39,440 nt of DNA from Lachnospiraceae bacterium (GCA_024403335.1 JAKSSA010000017.1:1-39440), one strand, 5' to 3'; positions 26,919 through 35,605 are shown, counted from the first letter of the stretch. Notes: a model not told the origin generated them from the sequence alone. Program-made: numbers and translations.

Positions 26919-26945
26919 ATAGCCCCCTATTAACAAGGGGGCTAT
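26919..26945. other. Perfect 10-bp hairpin between ftsH and uvrC
   Basis: ATAGCCCCCT and AGGGGGCTAT (26919-26928, 26936-26945) with a 7-base loop. On the minus strand it is followed by A residues, not T, so it is not a standard terminator for ftsH. It may be a 3' end-stabilising stem, or a leader structure just ahead of the uvrC ribosome site. Confidence 0.6.
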
Positions 26946-26957
26946 ATTATAATTTAA

Positions 26958-29018
26958 TTACTTGGTTTCCTGATTCTCTTCTTCGTTATTAATCACAACT
27001 ACAGCTTCAGTCGTTACAGCTTCAGTTATTACAGGTTCAGTTATTTCTGTTTTAGCTATTTCAACCTCAGTCACTCCGGTTTCATTTTCTGAAGCCTCAG
27101 CCACTTCATTTTCAGAAGCTACACTATCTGATACTGCTTCCTTTTTAAGAACAACTTTATTACGATTCTTTATTTCTTCGTAAATTCTCATAAACTCAGA
27201 GCCTGTAATTGTTTCCTTCTCAAAAAGATAATTAGCAAGTTCTTCAAGTTCTGCTTTATGTTCTGTCAAGATAGCAACAGCTTCTTTATAAGACTTCTTC
27301 ATAAGCTCTGAAACCGCTGTATCAATTCTTGCAGCAGTAATATCAGAACAAATCATAACTCTTCTGTCATCAAGATATCTTGTATTAGCTTCTTCAAGCT
27401 TAACCATACCAAACTCAGGATCCATACCATAGCAGGTAATCATTGCTCTTGCTATATTTGTTGCCTGCTCTATATCATTTGAAGCACCTGTTGTAATCTT
27501 TCCAAAAGATATTTCTTCTGCTGCTCTTCCTCCACAGAATTCGACAAGCTCTCGTTCCATTTCTTCCTTGGTCTTTAAATGTCTTTCTTCTTCATTTGTA
27601 TGAAGCACATATCCAAGTGATCCCATGGTTCTTGGAACAATTGTAATCTTCTGAATCGGTTCTTTGTTTCTTGATACTGCTGCTATAAGTGCATGACCGA
27701 TTTCATGAGTGGCAACAATCTTCTTTTCTTCTTCATTTAGGATTTTGCCCTTTTTCTCTTTACCTGCCAAAACTACTTCAACAGATTCAAGCAAATCTTC
27801 CTGCTTAACAACACTCCTTCCTCGTTTAACCGCTAAAATGGCGGCCTCATTAATCATGTTCGCCAAATCAGCGCCAACAGCGCCCGGAGTCGCCAAAGCA
27901 ATTTCTTCAAGATTTACATTTTCATGCATCAGAACATGCTTTGCATGAACCTTAAGAATTGCTGTTCTTCCGTTCAAATCAGGCTTATCAACAATAATCT
28001 GTCTGTCAAAACGACCTGGTCTTAACAATGCCTTATCCAAAGTTTCAGGCCTGTTGGTTGCAGCTAAAATTACAAGACCCTTTGAAGAATCAAAACCGTC
28101 CATTTCAGCAAGCAACTGATTCAAGGTCTGTTCTCTTTCATCATTTCCATAGTTTCTCTCTCTTGATTTACCGATGGCATCGATTTCATCAATGAAGATT
28201 ATACATGGTGCCTGAGCCTGAGCAGACTTAAATAAATCTCTTACTCTTGATGCGCCTACACCAACATACATTTCTACAAATTCAGAACCTGAAAGTGAGA
28301 AGAAAGGTACATTGGCCTCACCGGCAACTGCTTTAGCAAGCAATGTTTTACCTGTTCCGGGAGGTCCTACAAGCAAAGCACCTTTTGGAAGTTTTGCACC
28401 AATTCTTACATATTTTTCAGGATTATGCAGGAAATCAACAATTTCTGTCAGTGATTCCTTAGCTTCTTCCTGTCCTGCAACATCCTTAAAAGTTACACCT
28501 GTCTTGTTCTGCACATACATCTTGGCATTTGACTTGCCAATTGAAAGTCCCATTCCTCCTTTAACAGATTTTGTCATAAAAATAAACAATGCAAGAATCA
28601 GTCCCAAAGGAAGAATATAATTTAAAAATATGCTCAACAGTACACTTGAGGTCTCGCTTGTAATACTTTTGAAGGCAACATTTTTACTTTCAAGACGCTT
28701 TGTAAGCTCTGTACTATCCTCTGTCATGCTTACATAATATGTCTTTTTAGGATCAGCCATTGTCTGACCATCCTTCATATAAACAGTAAGTCTTGCTCTC
28801 GAAGAATGAATTTCAACATTTTTAACAACGCCATTATCAAGATAATAAATAAACTCGTTATATTCAAGTTCCTTTGTTGTCATTGATTCATAGACAGAAT
28901 TCATTCTTGACACTAAGAATATGAAACCGAATATGCAGGCAGCGATAATTATCGCTCTCCTTATCTTTCGATCATGTTCAGGGTCATGCTTATTATTGTC
29001 GTTTTTGTTTTCGTTCAT
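26958..29018 (-). CDS. ftsH: ATP-dependent zinc metalloprotease FtsH
   Basis: Membrane-anchored AAA+ protease for quality control of membrane and regulatory proteins; 686 residues. TM1 at about 21-37 and TM2 at about 126-148 flank an extracytoplasmic domain. Walker A GPPGTGKT (218-225), Walker [10 protein letters not shown] (272-280), second region of homology [19 protein letters not shown], and zinc site HEIGH (438-442). The last 70 residues are an acidic low-complexity tail rich in Thr, Glu and Val, partly encoded by a 15-bp DNA repeat (27001-27045). AAGGAA precedes the ATG. It follows htpG; a hairpin and a weak extended -10 promoter lie between them. Confidence 0.96.
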   Translation of the reverse strand: MNENKNDNNKHDPEHDRKIRRAIIIAACIFGFIFLVSRMNSVYESMTTKELEYNEFIYYLDNGVVKNVEIHSSRARLTVYMKDGQTMADPKKTYYVSMTEDSTELTKRLESKNVAFKSITSETSSVLLSIFLNYILPLGLILALFIFMTKSVKGGMGLSIGKSNAKMYVQNKTGVTFKDVAGQEEAKESLTEIVDFLHNPEKYVRIGAKLPKGALLVGPPGTGKTLLAKAVAGEANVPFFSLSGSEFVEMYVGVGASRVRDLFKSAQAQAPCIIFIDEIDAIGKSRERNYGNDEREQTLNQLLAEMDGFDSSKGLVILAATNRPETLDKALLRPGRFDRQIIVDKPDLNGRTAILKVHAKHVLMHENVNLEEIALATPGAVGADLANMINEAAILAVKRGRSVVKQEDLLESVEVVLAGKEKKGKILNEEEKKIVATHEIGHALIAAVSRNKEPIQKITIVPRTMGSLGYVLHTNEEERHLKTKEEMERELVEFCGGRAAEEISFGKITTGASNDIEQATNIARAMITCYGMDPEFGMVKLEEANTRYLDDRRVMICSDITAARIDTAVSELMKKSYKEAVAILTEHKAELEELANYLFEKETITGSEFMRIYEEIKNRNKVVLKKEAVSDSVASENEVAEASENETGVTEVEIAKTEITEPVITEAVTTEAVVVINNEEENQETK
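27001..27045. repeat. Three 15-bp tandem repeats in the 3' end of ftsH
   Basis: Units at 27001, 27016 and 27031, consensus ACAGCTTCAGTYRTT on the plus strand. They encode repeated V-x-T-E-A/P blocks in the acidic tail. The unit length is a multiple of three, so copy-number change keeps the frame. Confidence 0.8.
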
Positions 29019-29062
29019 GTATTTGTTCCTTTATATGTTATTTCCCACCTTAAAACAAAAAT

Positions 29063-29091
29063 ATACTACCACATCGGCCCCCTTTATACAA
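29063..29091 (-). promoter_or_regulatory. Weak candidate promoter for ftsH
   Basis: Minus strand TTGTAT (29086-29091), 17-base spacer, TAGTAT (29063-29068) with an extended -10 TG. It overlaps the hairpin after htpG. Match to consensus is modest. Confidence 0.35.
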
Positions 29092-29103
29092 GAAAGAGGG
29101 CCG
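29075..29103 (-). terminator. Terminator-like hairpin after htpG
   Basis: Inverted repeat CGGCCC...GGGCCG with an inner CTTT/AAAG stem extension past one mismatch. The nearest T-run on the minus strand is about 11 bases further on, so termination may be partial and ftsH may receive read-through. Confidence 0.5.
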
Positions 29104-29141
29104 CGTTTCACATAAATTTCATAAATTTTTAAGAATTAGAA

Positions 29142-31181
29142 CTATTTTTCAGCAAGGAGCATCATAATCTTGTTGCTTCTCTCAATAAAAGCAGTCATTT
29201 CATCTGCTGCTAAAGGCTGATGACTTAACAAAGCAAGATCGTAAAGCTGTGCAACAAACAAATCTGCACCTTCATCTTTTTCATGCTCTGCAAGATATTT
29301 TACAAGATTATGATTTGCATTAAGTACCAAGGTCTTATTAGTAGGGAACATATCCGCATTACCACCCATATTGTACATCTTCATCATATCCTGCATTCTT
29401 CTGTCTTCCTCAGAAAGAGTTATAAAGCTTGCAATATTACTGTTTTTAAGCATCTCAACCTTAACAGTAAGCTTATCATTATTAAGTTTATCCTTAAACA
29501 ATTTCACAAGCTTCTTTTCAAGCTTCTTAAGTTCCTTCTTTCCTTCTTCGCTTCTGAAGGAATCTGTAACTTCGGCATCAATTCTCTGGAATCTGAGGTC
29601 TTTATTCTGATATTCAAGCTGTCCGATGAAAGGCTGGTCAATGTTATGAGTAAGTATCAAAGCATTGATTCCTTCTGACTTGAACATGTTCACATACTGA
29701 CTTTGAAGCACCAAATCAGTTACATAATATACAACTTCTCTTGTATCCTCTTCGGCTTTTTCGTTGTCACCATTTTCATCAGCTTCTTCATTTTCAGAAT
29801 TATCCAAATCGTTGTCCTTTGCATCCTCCTTCATTGAATTTTTCTGTTCTTCTTCTGTTTTATCACCTTTCTTGGCTTTTTCAGCTTCCACATATTCCTT
29901 TAATGTAAGGTACTTGCCTTCAAGGTCCTTAAAAAGAATATAGTCATTCATTTTTTCTCTGAACTTATCATCTTTTAAGCAGCCATACTTGATAAAAGGA
30001 CAGATATCATCCCAGAACTTCTCATAGTTCTCTTTATCAGTTTTAAACATTCCGCTTAATTTATCTGCAACCTTCTTTGTAATGTAATCAGAAATTTTCT
30101 TTACAAAACCATCATTCTGCAATGCACTTCTTGATACATTCAAAGGCAAATCAGGACAGTCAATAACGCCCTTTAATAAAAGTAAAAATTCAGGAATAAC
30201 CTCTTTAATGTTATCAGCAATAAATACCTGGTTACTGTAAAGCTTAATAGTTCCTTCTATGCTGTCATATTCAGTATTAATTTTCGGGAAGTAAAGAATG
30301 CCCTTTAAGTTAAAAGGATAATCCATGTTCAAATGAATCCAGAAAAGTGGTTCCTTGTAATCATGGAAAACTTCGCGGTAAAACTTCTTATAATCCTCTT
30401 CTGTACAGTCGTTAGGATGCTTTGTCCAAAGAGGAGTGGTTTCATTCAAAGACTTTCTTTCCTCTTTCTTTCCGTCTTCAACTGCCTTTCCGTCTTCTGA
30501 TACTGTTGCATCAACAACTTCTTTGTTTTCTGTTTTTTCTTCCTTTGCATTCTCATTTACAAAGTAAATAGGTACAGGCATAAAAGAACAGTACTTCTGA
30601 ATAACCTCTTTAGCCTTGTATTCATTTGAGAATTCATAGCTGTCTTCATTAAGATAAAGGATAATCTCTGTTCCTCTTTCTTCCTTTGTTCCCTCTTCCA
30701 TTTCAAAGTCAAGACCTTCCTCTGACTCCCAATGAACGGCCTTTGCACCTTCTTTATAGGAAAGAGTATTAATAACAACCTTGTGTGCTACCATGAAAGC
30801 AGAATAAAATCCAAGACCGAAATGACCGATTATCTGATCTTCGTTAGTCTTATCCTTATATTTTTCAACGAAATCTTTAGCACCTGAAAATGCAATCTGA
30901 TTAATATACTCCTTAATCTCATCTGCATCCATACCAATACCGGTATCCACAAAACGAATGGTTTTTTCTTCCTGGTTTACATAAACTGAAACGCTTAAGT
31001 CTTCATCATCTTCAAGCTCTGTTTCTCCCATTATTTCAAGCTTTTTGAGTTTTGTAATAGCATCACAGCCATTAGAAATTAATTCGCGGATAAAAATATC
31101 ATGGTCTGAATATAACCATTTTTTAATAATAGGGAATATGTTTTCTGAATTAATTGATAAATTGCCTCTTTCTGCTGACAT
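29142..31181 (-). CDS. htpG: HtpG, bacterial Hsp90 chaperone
   Basis: ATP-dependent homodimeric chaperone, 679 residues from the chosen start. GHKL ATPase motifs: FIRELISNGCDAITKL (Asp-containing helix), DTGIGM, and GHFGLGFYSAFMVA; middle domain KGVIDCPDLPLNVSRSALQND. A charged linker of about 40 residues follows the N-domain, and a second, acidic insertion of roughly 50 residues lies before VVYYVTD in the middle/C-terminal region, making it longer than E. coli HtpG (about 624). I start at the ATG at 31181 (MSAERG) with GGAAG 7 bases upstream; a TTG six bases earlier is unlikely. Expression is controlled from 31245-31336: a CIRCE operator, a near-consensus promoter, and an inverted repeat over the start site. 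Confidence 0.96.
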   Translation of the reverse strand: MSAERGNLSINSENIFPIIKKWLYSDHDIFIRELISNGCDAITKLKKLEIMGETELEDDEDLSVSVYVNQEEKTIRFVDTGIGMDADEIKEYINQIAFSGAKDFVEKYKDKTNEDQIIGHFGLGFYSAFMVAHKVVINTLSYKEGAKAVHWESEEGLDFEMEEGTKEERGTEIILYLNEDSYEFSNEYKAKEVIQKYCSFMPVPIYFVNENAKEEKTENKEVVDATVSEDGKAVEDGKKEERKSLNETTPLWTKHPNDCTEEDYKKFYREVFHDYKEPLFWIHLNMDYPFNLKGILYFPKINTEYDSIEGTIKLYSNQVFIADNIKEVIPEFLLLLKGVIDCPDLPLNVSRSALQNDGFVKKISDYITKKVADKLSGMFKTDKENYEKFWDDICPFIKYGCLKDDKFREKMNDYILFKDLEGKYLTLKEYVEAEKAKKGDKTEEEQKNSMKEDAKDNDLDNSENEEADENGDNEKAEEDTREVVYYVTDLVLQSQYVNMFKSEGINALILTHNIDQPFIGQLEYQNKDLRFQRIDAEVTDSFRSEEGKKELKKLEKKLVKLFKDKLNNDKLTVKVEMLKNSNIASFITLSEEDRRMQDMMKMYNMGGNADMFPTNKTLVLNANHNLVKYLAEHEKDEGADLFVAQLYDLALLSHQPLAADEMTAFIERSNKIMMLLAEK

Positions 31182-31244
31182 AATCAAACTTCCTTTCCTT
31201 TTACAAAATATTCATAACAGTTTGCCACTGCCTTATAAAACAAA

Positions 31245-31272
31245 AATTTCGAGTCTTTTTCAACTCGAAATT
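31245..31272 (-). promoter_or_regulatory. Inverted repeat over the htpG transcription start
   Basis: Perfect 10-8-10 inverted repeat (AATTTCGAGT, 8 bases, ACTCGAAATT) starting one base after the -10 box, followed by TTTTTGTTTT on the minus strand. It could be a repressor operator, a 5' mRNA stem, or an attenuator. Confidence 0.65.
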
Positions 31273-31273
31273 C

Positions 31274-31302
31274 ATTATAATACTCTGTATTTGCAAAGTC
31301 AA
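31274..31302 (-). promoter_or_regulatory. Sigma-A promoter for htpG
   Basis: Minus strand TTGACT (31297-31302), 17-base spacer, perfect TATAAT (31274-31279). Predicted leader is about 86 bases. Confidence 0.85.
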
Positions 31303-31309
31303 GCAAATT

Positions 31310-31336
31310 TTAGCACTCATTAAGCAAGAGTGCTAA
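31310..31336. promoter_or_regulatory. CIRCE operator (HrcA-binding site)
   Basis: Exact match to the known CIRCE consensus: TTAGCACTC, 9 bases, GAGTGCTAA. It implies heat-shock control of htpG by HrcA (hrcA is not in the window). It lies 7 bases upstream of the htpG -35 box and overlaps the stop codon (31333-31335) of the preceding gene. Confidence 0.95.
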
Positions 31337-31857
31337 CAAGTTGTCAGGACGTTACTATATTTTTCATTAACATATCCGTCCCAGATTTTGTCAAAGTTTT
31401 TATCCATGGTAAAACTTTCAAGAGATGTCGCTGTCGTAACCTTCAGCACATTTTTTTCAAATCTGAAATTAAGGCAGTAATTGTTTCCCTTTGAGGCAAA
31501 TGCTTTAAAATCATTTTTATCAGCAAGCTGCTGCTTTACTTTACGGTTTAGCATCAAAACAAACGAAAAGGATTGTGGTGTACATTTGCCTTTAATAAGT
31601 TCAAAAATCTTAGGCCTTGCCATGCCCCAGCAAACCAATTCTTCTCCTTCCATCAAAAGAAGATTATTCTGCTCTTCAGCTGTTAATGAGTTTGACGCTT
31701 TTAAACGTTCTTCAAACAGTTCATTCTTTCTTCCGTCAAAGCGAAATTCAAAAAGGCTCTTCAAATTTCCTTCAAAGAAAAGGAGTTCATCAAAAGTATC
31801 CTTCATAAGAAGTTCATTCATGACCTTTTTAACATTTTCGATATCAAATCCAAGCAT
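31333..31857 (-). CDS. Conserved hypothetical protein resembling DUF5721
   Basis: 174 residues, no signal peptide or membrane segment, mixed alpha/beta. From memory it resembles the DUF5721 proteins of Lachnospiraceae: N-terminal IENVKKVMNELL followed by DTFDELLFFEG, a central FELIKGKCTPQSFSFVLML block, and a C-terminal LNFRFEKNVLKVTTATSLESFTMDK. I know no function and no catalytic motif stands out. It starts 56 bases after the dead GlgX-like gene, with GAAGAG before the ATG, and probably belongs to that unit. Its TAG stop lies inside the CIRCE element of htpG. Confidence 0.75.
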   Translation of the reverse strand: MLGFDIENVKKVMNELLMKDTFDELLFFEGNLKSLFEFRFDGRKNELFEERLKASNSLTAEEQNNLLLMEGEELVCWGMARPKIFELIKGKCTPQSFSFVLMLNRKVKQQLADKNDFKAFASKGNNYCLNFRFEKNVLKVTTATSLESFTMDKNFDKIWDGYVNEKYSNVLTTC

Positions 31858-31913
31858 TTTTACTCTTCTCTATAACCTGCATAGCTTTCTTTTATAATTT
31901 GTTTTATAATCCG

Positions 31914-33899
31914 TCACTCTTCTTTATTTTCTGAGTTATCTGCAACATCACTTATTTCCTCTTCCTTATTTCCACAAGAGAAAAGAGCGATTGTCTTAGC
32001 AGGCATTTTGTAATTTTTATGATAATTTGGGATCTTGATAACAGTACTTATTTTTTCGGTACTATGTATCAGATTCCAGCCTTTTTTGTTTCCTGATGGT
32101 AAAGGAAGATCAAACTCCTTCTCCTCATCAAACATATTAGCAACAATTAAAACATTATCTGCTTTACCATTTATGCCATCATAATATCCGGAATACATTA
32201 TCATTCCACCTCTTGCGTAGAAAGAAGTATCGACCAAATACGGCTGTAAGGAATGAAATGAAATATCAGGAGTTCCCTGGTAACAGTAATCACTTTCCCT
32301 AAAGGGCTTTGAAGTATTTAACATACCATAATTACGTTTCAAAACATTAAGCTTTGAAAGATAATCAACCACCATTGGAAAAAGTTTAAGTCTGTTCCAA
32401 TCTATGTAGCTTATGTTATCATCATGGCAATAAGCATTATTATTACCTTTCTGAGTATGCAAAATCTCATCGCCTGACCTGAACATAACAGCACCGCTTG
32501 ACAAGCAAAGTAGCGTTTGTGCATTTCTTATCATAAGAATGCGCTTTTCAAGCACCTCCTCGTCTTCTGTAGGACCCTCAAATCCGCAATTCATGCTGTA
32601 ATTACGCTCGATTCCGTCCCTGTTATACTCTCCATTATCTTCGTTGTGCTTAACATCATAATTAAATAAATCATATAAAGTGAAGCCGGTCATCAAAGTC
32701 AATGCATTTACAAAAAACATCTTCTCGCTTTTTTTCTTAAAATGATTGAAAAAGCCCTGTAAAGAGCACTCATCACCTCTTAAGAAACGTCGAATATCCC
32801 ACATGAAATTTTCATCTATCAATCCGTACTGTTCTCTGTAGCATGGATTAACATCGCGCTTGTCACTAAAAAATCTGGCATTATAAAGTCTTGGCTCTCT
32901 CATCAGCAAATCAAGCCATTGATTTCCTGACATAATTCTGAAACCATCAACTCCATAATATTCATGCCAAAAAACCAGACAGTCCCTTATAAAGCTGTAA
33001 GGCGTATCATCAGGGAAAGTAAATTCCATGTAAACATCAAGCTTTTTATCATGAAGTTCACATACCATCTGGTAAAATTCAATACTCGCATTCGGTATAA
33101 CCTCTGCATAACTGCATTTAGGAGAAAAGAAGTCTGCTAAAGCACCATATCCCCAGAAATTCACTCTGTTTCCCGGTAAATTTTCGCAAAAATTATAGCA
33201 GGGTAATAGCATTACCGCATTAGCACCAATTTTTTGTATATGTGCAATTTTCGAGCTGACTCCAGAGAACTTACCACGCTTTTCTAAAGGCAGACTCTCA
33301 TCTCTCATAGAAAAGCCTCTTACATGTAACTGGTATATTTTAAGATTATCACAGTCATTTTTTACATATAATGGTGTCTTTTTTATTATGTTGTCAAGAA
33401 AGTCAACACTGCTCATCTTAGGACTAAACAGTGTAATCCCTTCATCGTTTTTTCTTTCTTCTATTTCTTTTACAACAAATCTTAACGCCTCATAAATCGG
33501 AACGGTAAAATTTTTAAGGAAATAGGTTTTATCCTCATCCCCTACCTTAATAAGTCTTTCAGCAGCAAAAAAAGGATAATTTGCAGACAAAATACCATAA
33601 GGATCTCCTACAATATTTCCATCTACAGTGTAATTATAATAAATAATATGGGAACCAATCAGGCCATCACTGCTTACAGTCTCGAATTTTGATACAATAA
33701 AAGCCTTGCTAAGTCGTTCTACTGAAAATATACCATTTCTTTCATTACTCACCATCTTAACCTTTAAAAAAGGCATGGCATTCAAATCAAAATAAAAATT
33801 CAAAAGAACCTCTTTTGCATCTTTACCGAAATATGAAAATGACAAATCTTTAGCAGTAACATTACCGAAACCGAAATCACTGAAAGCTGTTCTACGCAT
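31914..33899 (-). CDS. GlgX/isoamylase-like GH13 protein without catalytic residues (pseudoenzyme)
   Basis: 661 residues. N-terminal beta domain, then a GH13 barrel clearly related to the GlgX/TreX debranching enzymes: KIYQLHVRGFS, VNFWGYGALADFFSP, RDCLVFWHEYYGVDGFRI, DIRRFLRGDE, KHNEDNGEYNRDG, NYSMNCGFEGPT and GNNNAYCHDDNISYIDW are family hallmarks. Yet the active site is gone. Region II reads GFRIMSGN where GFRFDLA is expected (nucleophile Asp becomes Met323). Region III has ARFFSD where AExWD is expected (acid/base Glu lost, at about 342-343). Region IV has LMTGFTL where HDGFTL is expected (His-Asp become Met403-Thr404). The region I NH is also lost (EFTFPDD), and the segment between regions I and II is shortened. 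The frame is open and well preserved, so it is a maintained protein, perhaps glucan-binding or regulatory (inference). It overlaps the ABC-F stop (TAATG) with GAGGA upstream. Confidence 0.85.
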   Translation of the reverse strand: MRRTAFSDFGFGNVTAKDLSFSYFGKDAKEVLLNFYFDLNAMPFLKVKMVSNERNGIFSVERLSKAFIVSKFETVSSDGLIGSHIIYYNYTVDGNIVGDPYGILSANYPFFAAERLIKVGDEDKTYFLKNFTVPIYEALRFVVKEIEERKNDEGITLFSPKMSSVDFLDNIIKKTPLYVKNDCDNLKIYQLHVRGFSMRDESLPLEKRGKFSGVSSKIAHIQKIGANAVMLLPCYNFCENLPGNRVNFWGYGALADFFSPKCSYAEVIPNASIEFYQMVCELHDKKLDVYMEFTFPDDTPYSFIRDCLVFWHEYYGVDGFRIMSGNQWLDLLMREPRLYNARFFSDKRDVNPCYREQYGLIDENFMWDIRRFLRGDECSLQGFFNHFKKKSEKMFFVNALTLMTGFTLYDLFNYDVKHNEDNGEYNRDGIERNYSMNCGFEGPTEDEEVLEKRILMIRNAQTLLCLSSGAVMFRSGDEILHTQKGNNNAYCHDDNISYIDWNRLKLFPMVVDYLSKLNVLKRNYGMLNTSKPFRESDYCYQGTPDISFHSLQPYLVDTSFYARGGMIMYSGYYDGINGKADNVLIVANMFDEEKEFDLPLPSGNKKGWNLIHSTEKISTVIKIPNYHKNYKMPAKTIALFSCGNKEEEISDVADNSENKEE

Positions 33900-35533
33900 T
33901 AGTCCTCTTCTTCCTTGATTACTGACAGTGACTGTCTCTTAATTGCAAGAGTATCACTTTCAAGATAATCATCATATGTACAAATCTTGTCAATCATCTT
34001 ACCACTTGGTAAAATTTCGCATATTCTGTTCGCAACAGTCTGAATAAACTGGTGGTCCAAAGCAGTGAATAAAACAACACCTTTAAACTTAATCAATCCG
34101 TTATTCAAAGCTGTAATACTTTCCATATCAAGATGGTTTGTTGGCTCATCCATCAAAAGAATATTTGAGCCCATAATCATCATCTTACTTAAAAGAACTC
34201 TTACTCTCTCACCACCTGAAAGAACGTTTACCTTTTTACTTCCTTCTTCGCCTGCAAAAAGCATTCTTCCCATGAAACCACGAACATAGGTAACATCCTT
34301 TTCAGGTGAAAAAGGCATTAAGAAATCAACAATAGTATCATCAGTAGCAAAAAGCTGTGTATTATCCTTAGGGAAATATGCTGTGCTTGTTGTTACACCC
34401 CATTTAAAAGTTCCTGAATCAGGCTCTAATTCGCCAGCAAGAATCTTGAAAAGTGTAGTATTGGCAATAGTATTTGCACCAACAAAAGCAATCTTGTCAT
34501 CTCTGTTTACGATAAAGGAAACATCGTCAAGTACCTTTACTCCGTCAATAGTTTTAGAAATATGCTCAACTGTAAGAACTTCATTACCGATTTCTCTTGC
34601 AGGTCTGAAATCAATGTAAGGATATTTTCTTGAAGAAGGCTGCATATCATCAAGCTCAATCTTTTCAAGAGCACGCTTACGGGAAGTTGCCTGTTTTGAC
34701 TTTGAAGCATTAGCTGAGAATCTCTGAATGAATTCCTGTAATTCTTTAATCTTCTCTTCCTTCTTCTTATTTGCTTCTTTCATCTGCTTGATCATCAACT
34801 GGCTTGATTCATACCAGAAGTCGTAGTTACCGGCATAAAGCTTAATCTTTCCATAGTCAATATCAGCAATCTGTGTACATACCTTATTAAGAAAATAACG
34901 GTCGTGAGATACTACAATAACCGTATTTTCAAAGTTAATAAGGAATTCATTAAGCCAGTTAATAGCTTCCAAATCAAGGTGGTTTGTCGGCTCGTCGAGT
35001 AACAAAATATCAGGGTTACCAAATAATGCCTGCGCAAGCAAAACCTTAATCTTAATAGCATCAGGAAGCTCTGACATCATAGAATAATGATATTCATTTG
35101 CAACGCCAAGACCATTTAACAAGGTTTCAGCATCAGATTCTGCTTCCCATCCGTTTAACTGTGCAAATTCACCTTCAAGCTCACTAGCCTTAATACCATC
35201 TTCATCTGTAAAATCTTCCTTCGCATAGATGGCATCCTTTTCCTGCATAATATCATAAAGGCGTTTATTACCCATAATAACTGTATCAAGTACATTAAAA
35301 GCGTCATACTTGAAGTGGTCCTGCTGAAGGAAAGAAAGTCTCTGTCCGGGGGTAATAATAACTTCACCCTTTGATGGTTCTAACTGTCCTGAAAGAATTT
35401 TCAAGAAGGTTGACTTTCCTGCGCCATTTGCACCGATAAGTCCATAACAGTTACCCTCAGTGAACTTAATATTTACGTCCTCGAATAAGGCTCTTTTTCC
35501 GAGTCTTAATGTTACATTGCTTGCCTGAATCAT
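33899..35533 (-). CDS. ABC-F family ATPase (YkpA/YbiT-like), one ATP site degenerate
   Basis: Soluble twin-ABC protein of 544 residues without membrane segments; ABC-F proteins act on ribosomes as translation factors or antibiotic-protection factors. NBD1 Walker A GANGAGKS (34-41), Walker B LLLDEPTNHLD, H-loop SHDRYF. A charged linker follows (about 245-300, KQMKEANKKKEEKIKELQ). NBD2 has an intact LSGGE (438-442) and LLMDEPTNHLD. But NBD2 Walker A reads GANTIANTT (352-360, no Lys), its H-loop reads TALDHQF (His lost, Leu492), and the NBD1 signature reads LPDAIK instead of LSGGQ. These three all belong to the same composite site. WGVTTSTAYFPKDN resembles the YkpA/YbiT group as I recall it. A strong AAGGGTGAT site and a promoter (35578-35605) stand upstream. 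Confidence 0.9.
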   Translation of the reverse strand: MIQASNVTLRLGKRALFEDVNIKFTEGNCYGLIGANGAGKSTFLKILSGQLEPSKGEVIITPGQRLSFLQQDHFKYDAFNVLDTVIMGNKRLYDIMQEKDAIYAKEDFTDEDGIKASELEGEFAQLNGWEAESDAETLLNGLGVANEYHYSMMSELPDAIKIKVLLAQALFGNPDILLLDEPTNHLDLEAINWLNEFLINFENTVIVVSHDRYFLNKVCTQIADIDYGKIKLYAGNYDFWYESSQLMIKQMKEANKKKEEKIKELQEFIQRFSANASKSKQATSRKRALEKIELDDMQPSSRKYPYIDFRPAREIGNEVLTVEHISKTIDGVKVLDDVSFIVNRDDKIAFVGANTIANTTLFKILAGELEPDSGTFKWGVTTSTAYFPKDNTQLFATDDTIVDFLMPFSPEKDVTYVRGFMGRMLFAGEEGSKKVNVLSGGERVRVLLSKMMIMGSNILLMDEPTNHLDMESITALNNGLIKFKGVVLFTALDHQFIQTVANRICEILPSGKMIDKICTYDDYLESDTLAIKRQSLSVIKEEED

Positions 35534-35577
35534 TTTATCACCCTTTTTCTATTATTTTAAACATACTTAGTATTTCT

Positions 35578-35605
35578 TTTATATTAGCATATATTCACAA
35601 ATCAA
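35578..35605 (-). promoter_or_regulatory. Candidate promoter for the ABC-F gene
   Basis: Minus strand TTGATT (35600-35605), 16-base spacer, TATAAA (35578-35583). It lies in the 201-bp gap after glnN; the rest of that gap is mostly tandem repeat. Confidence 0.5.

Noticed and set aside
31182..31187. HtpG start two codons earlier
   Set aside because: That codon is TTG and gives a worse ribosome-site spacing than the ATG at 31181.
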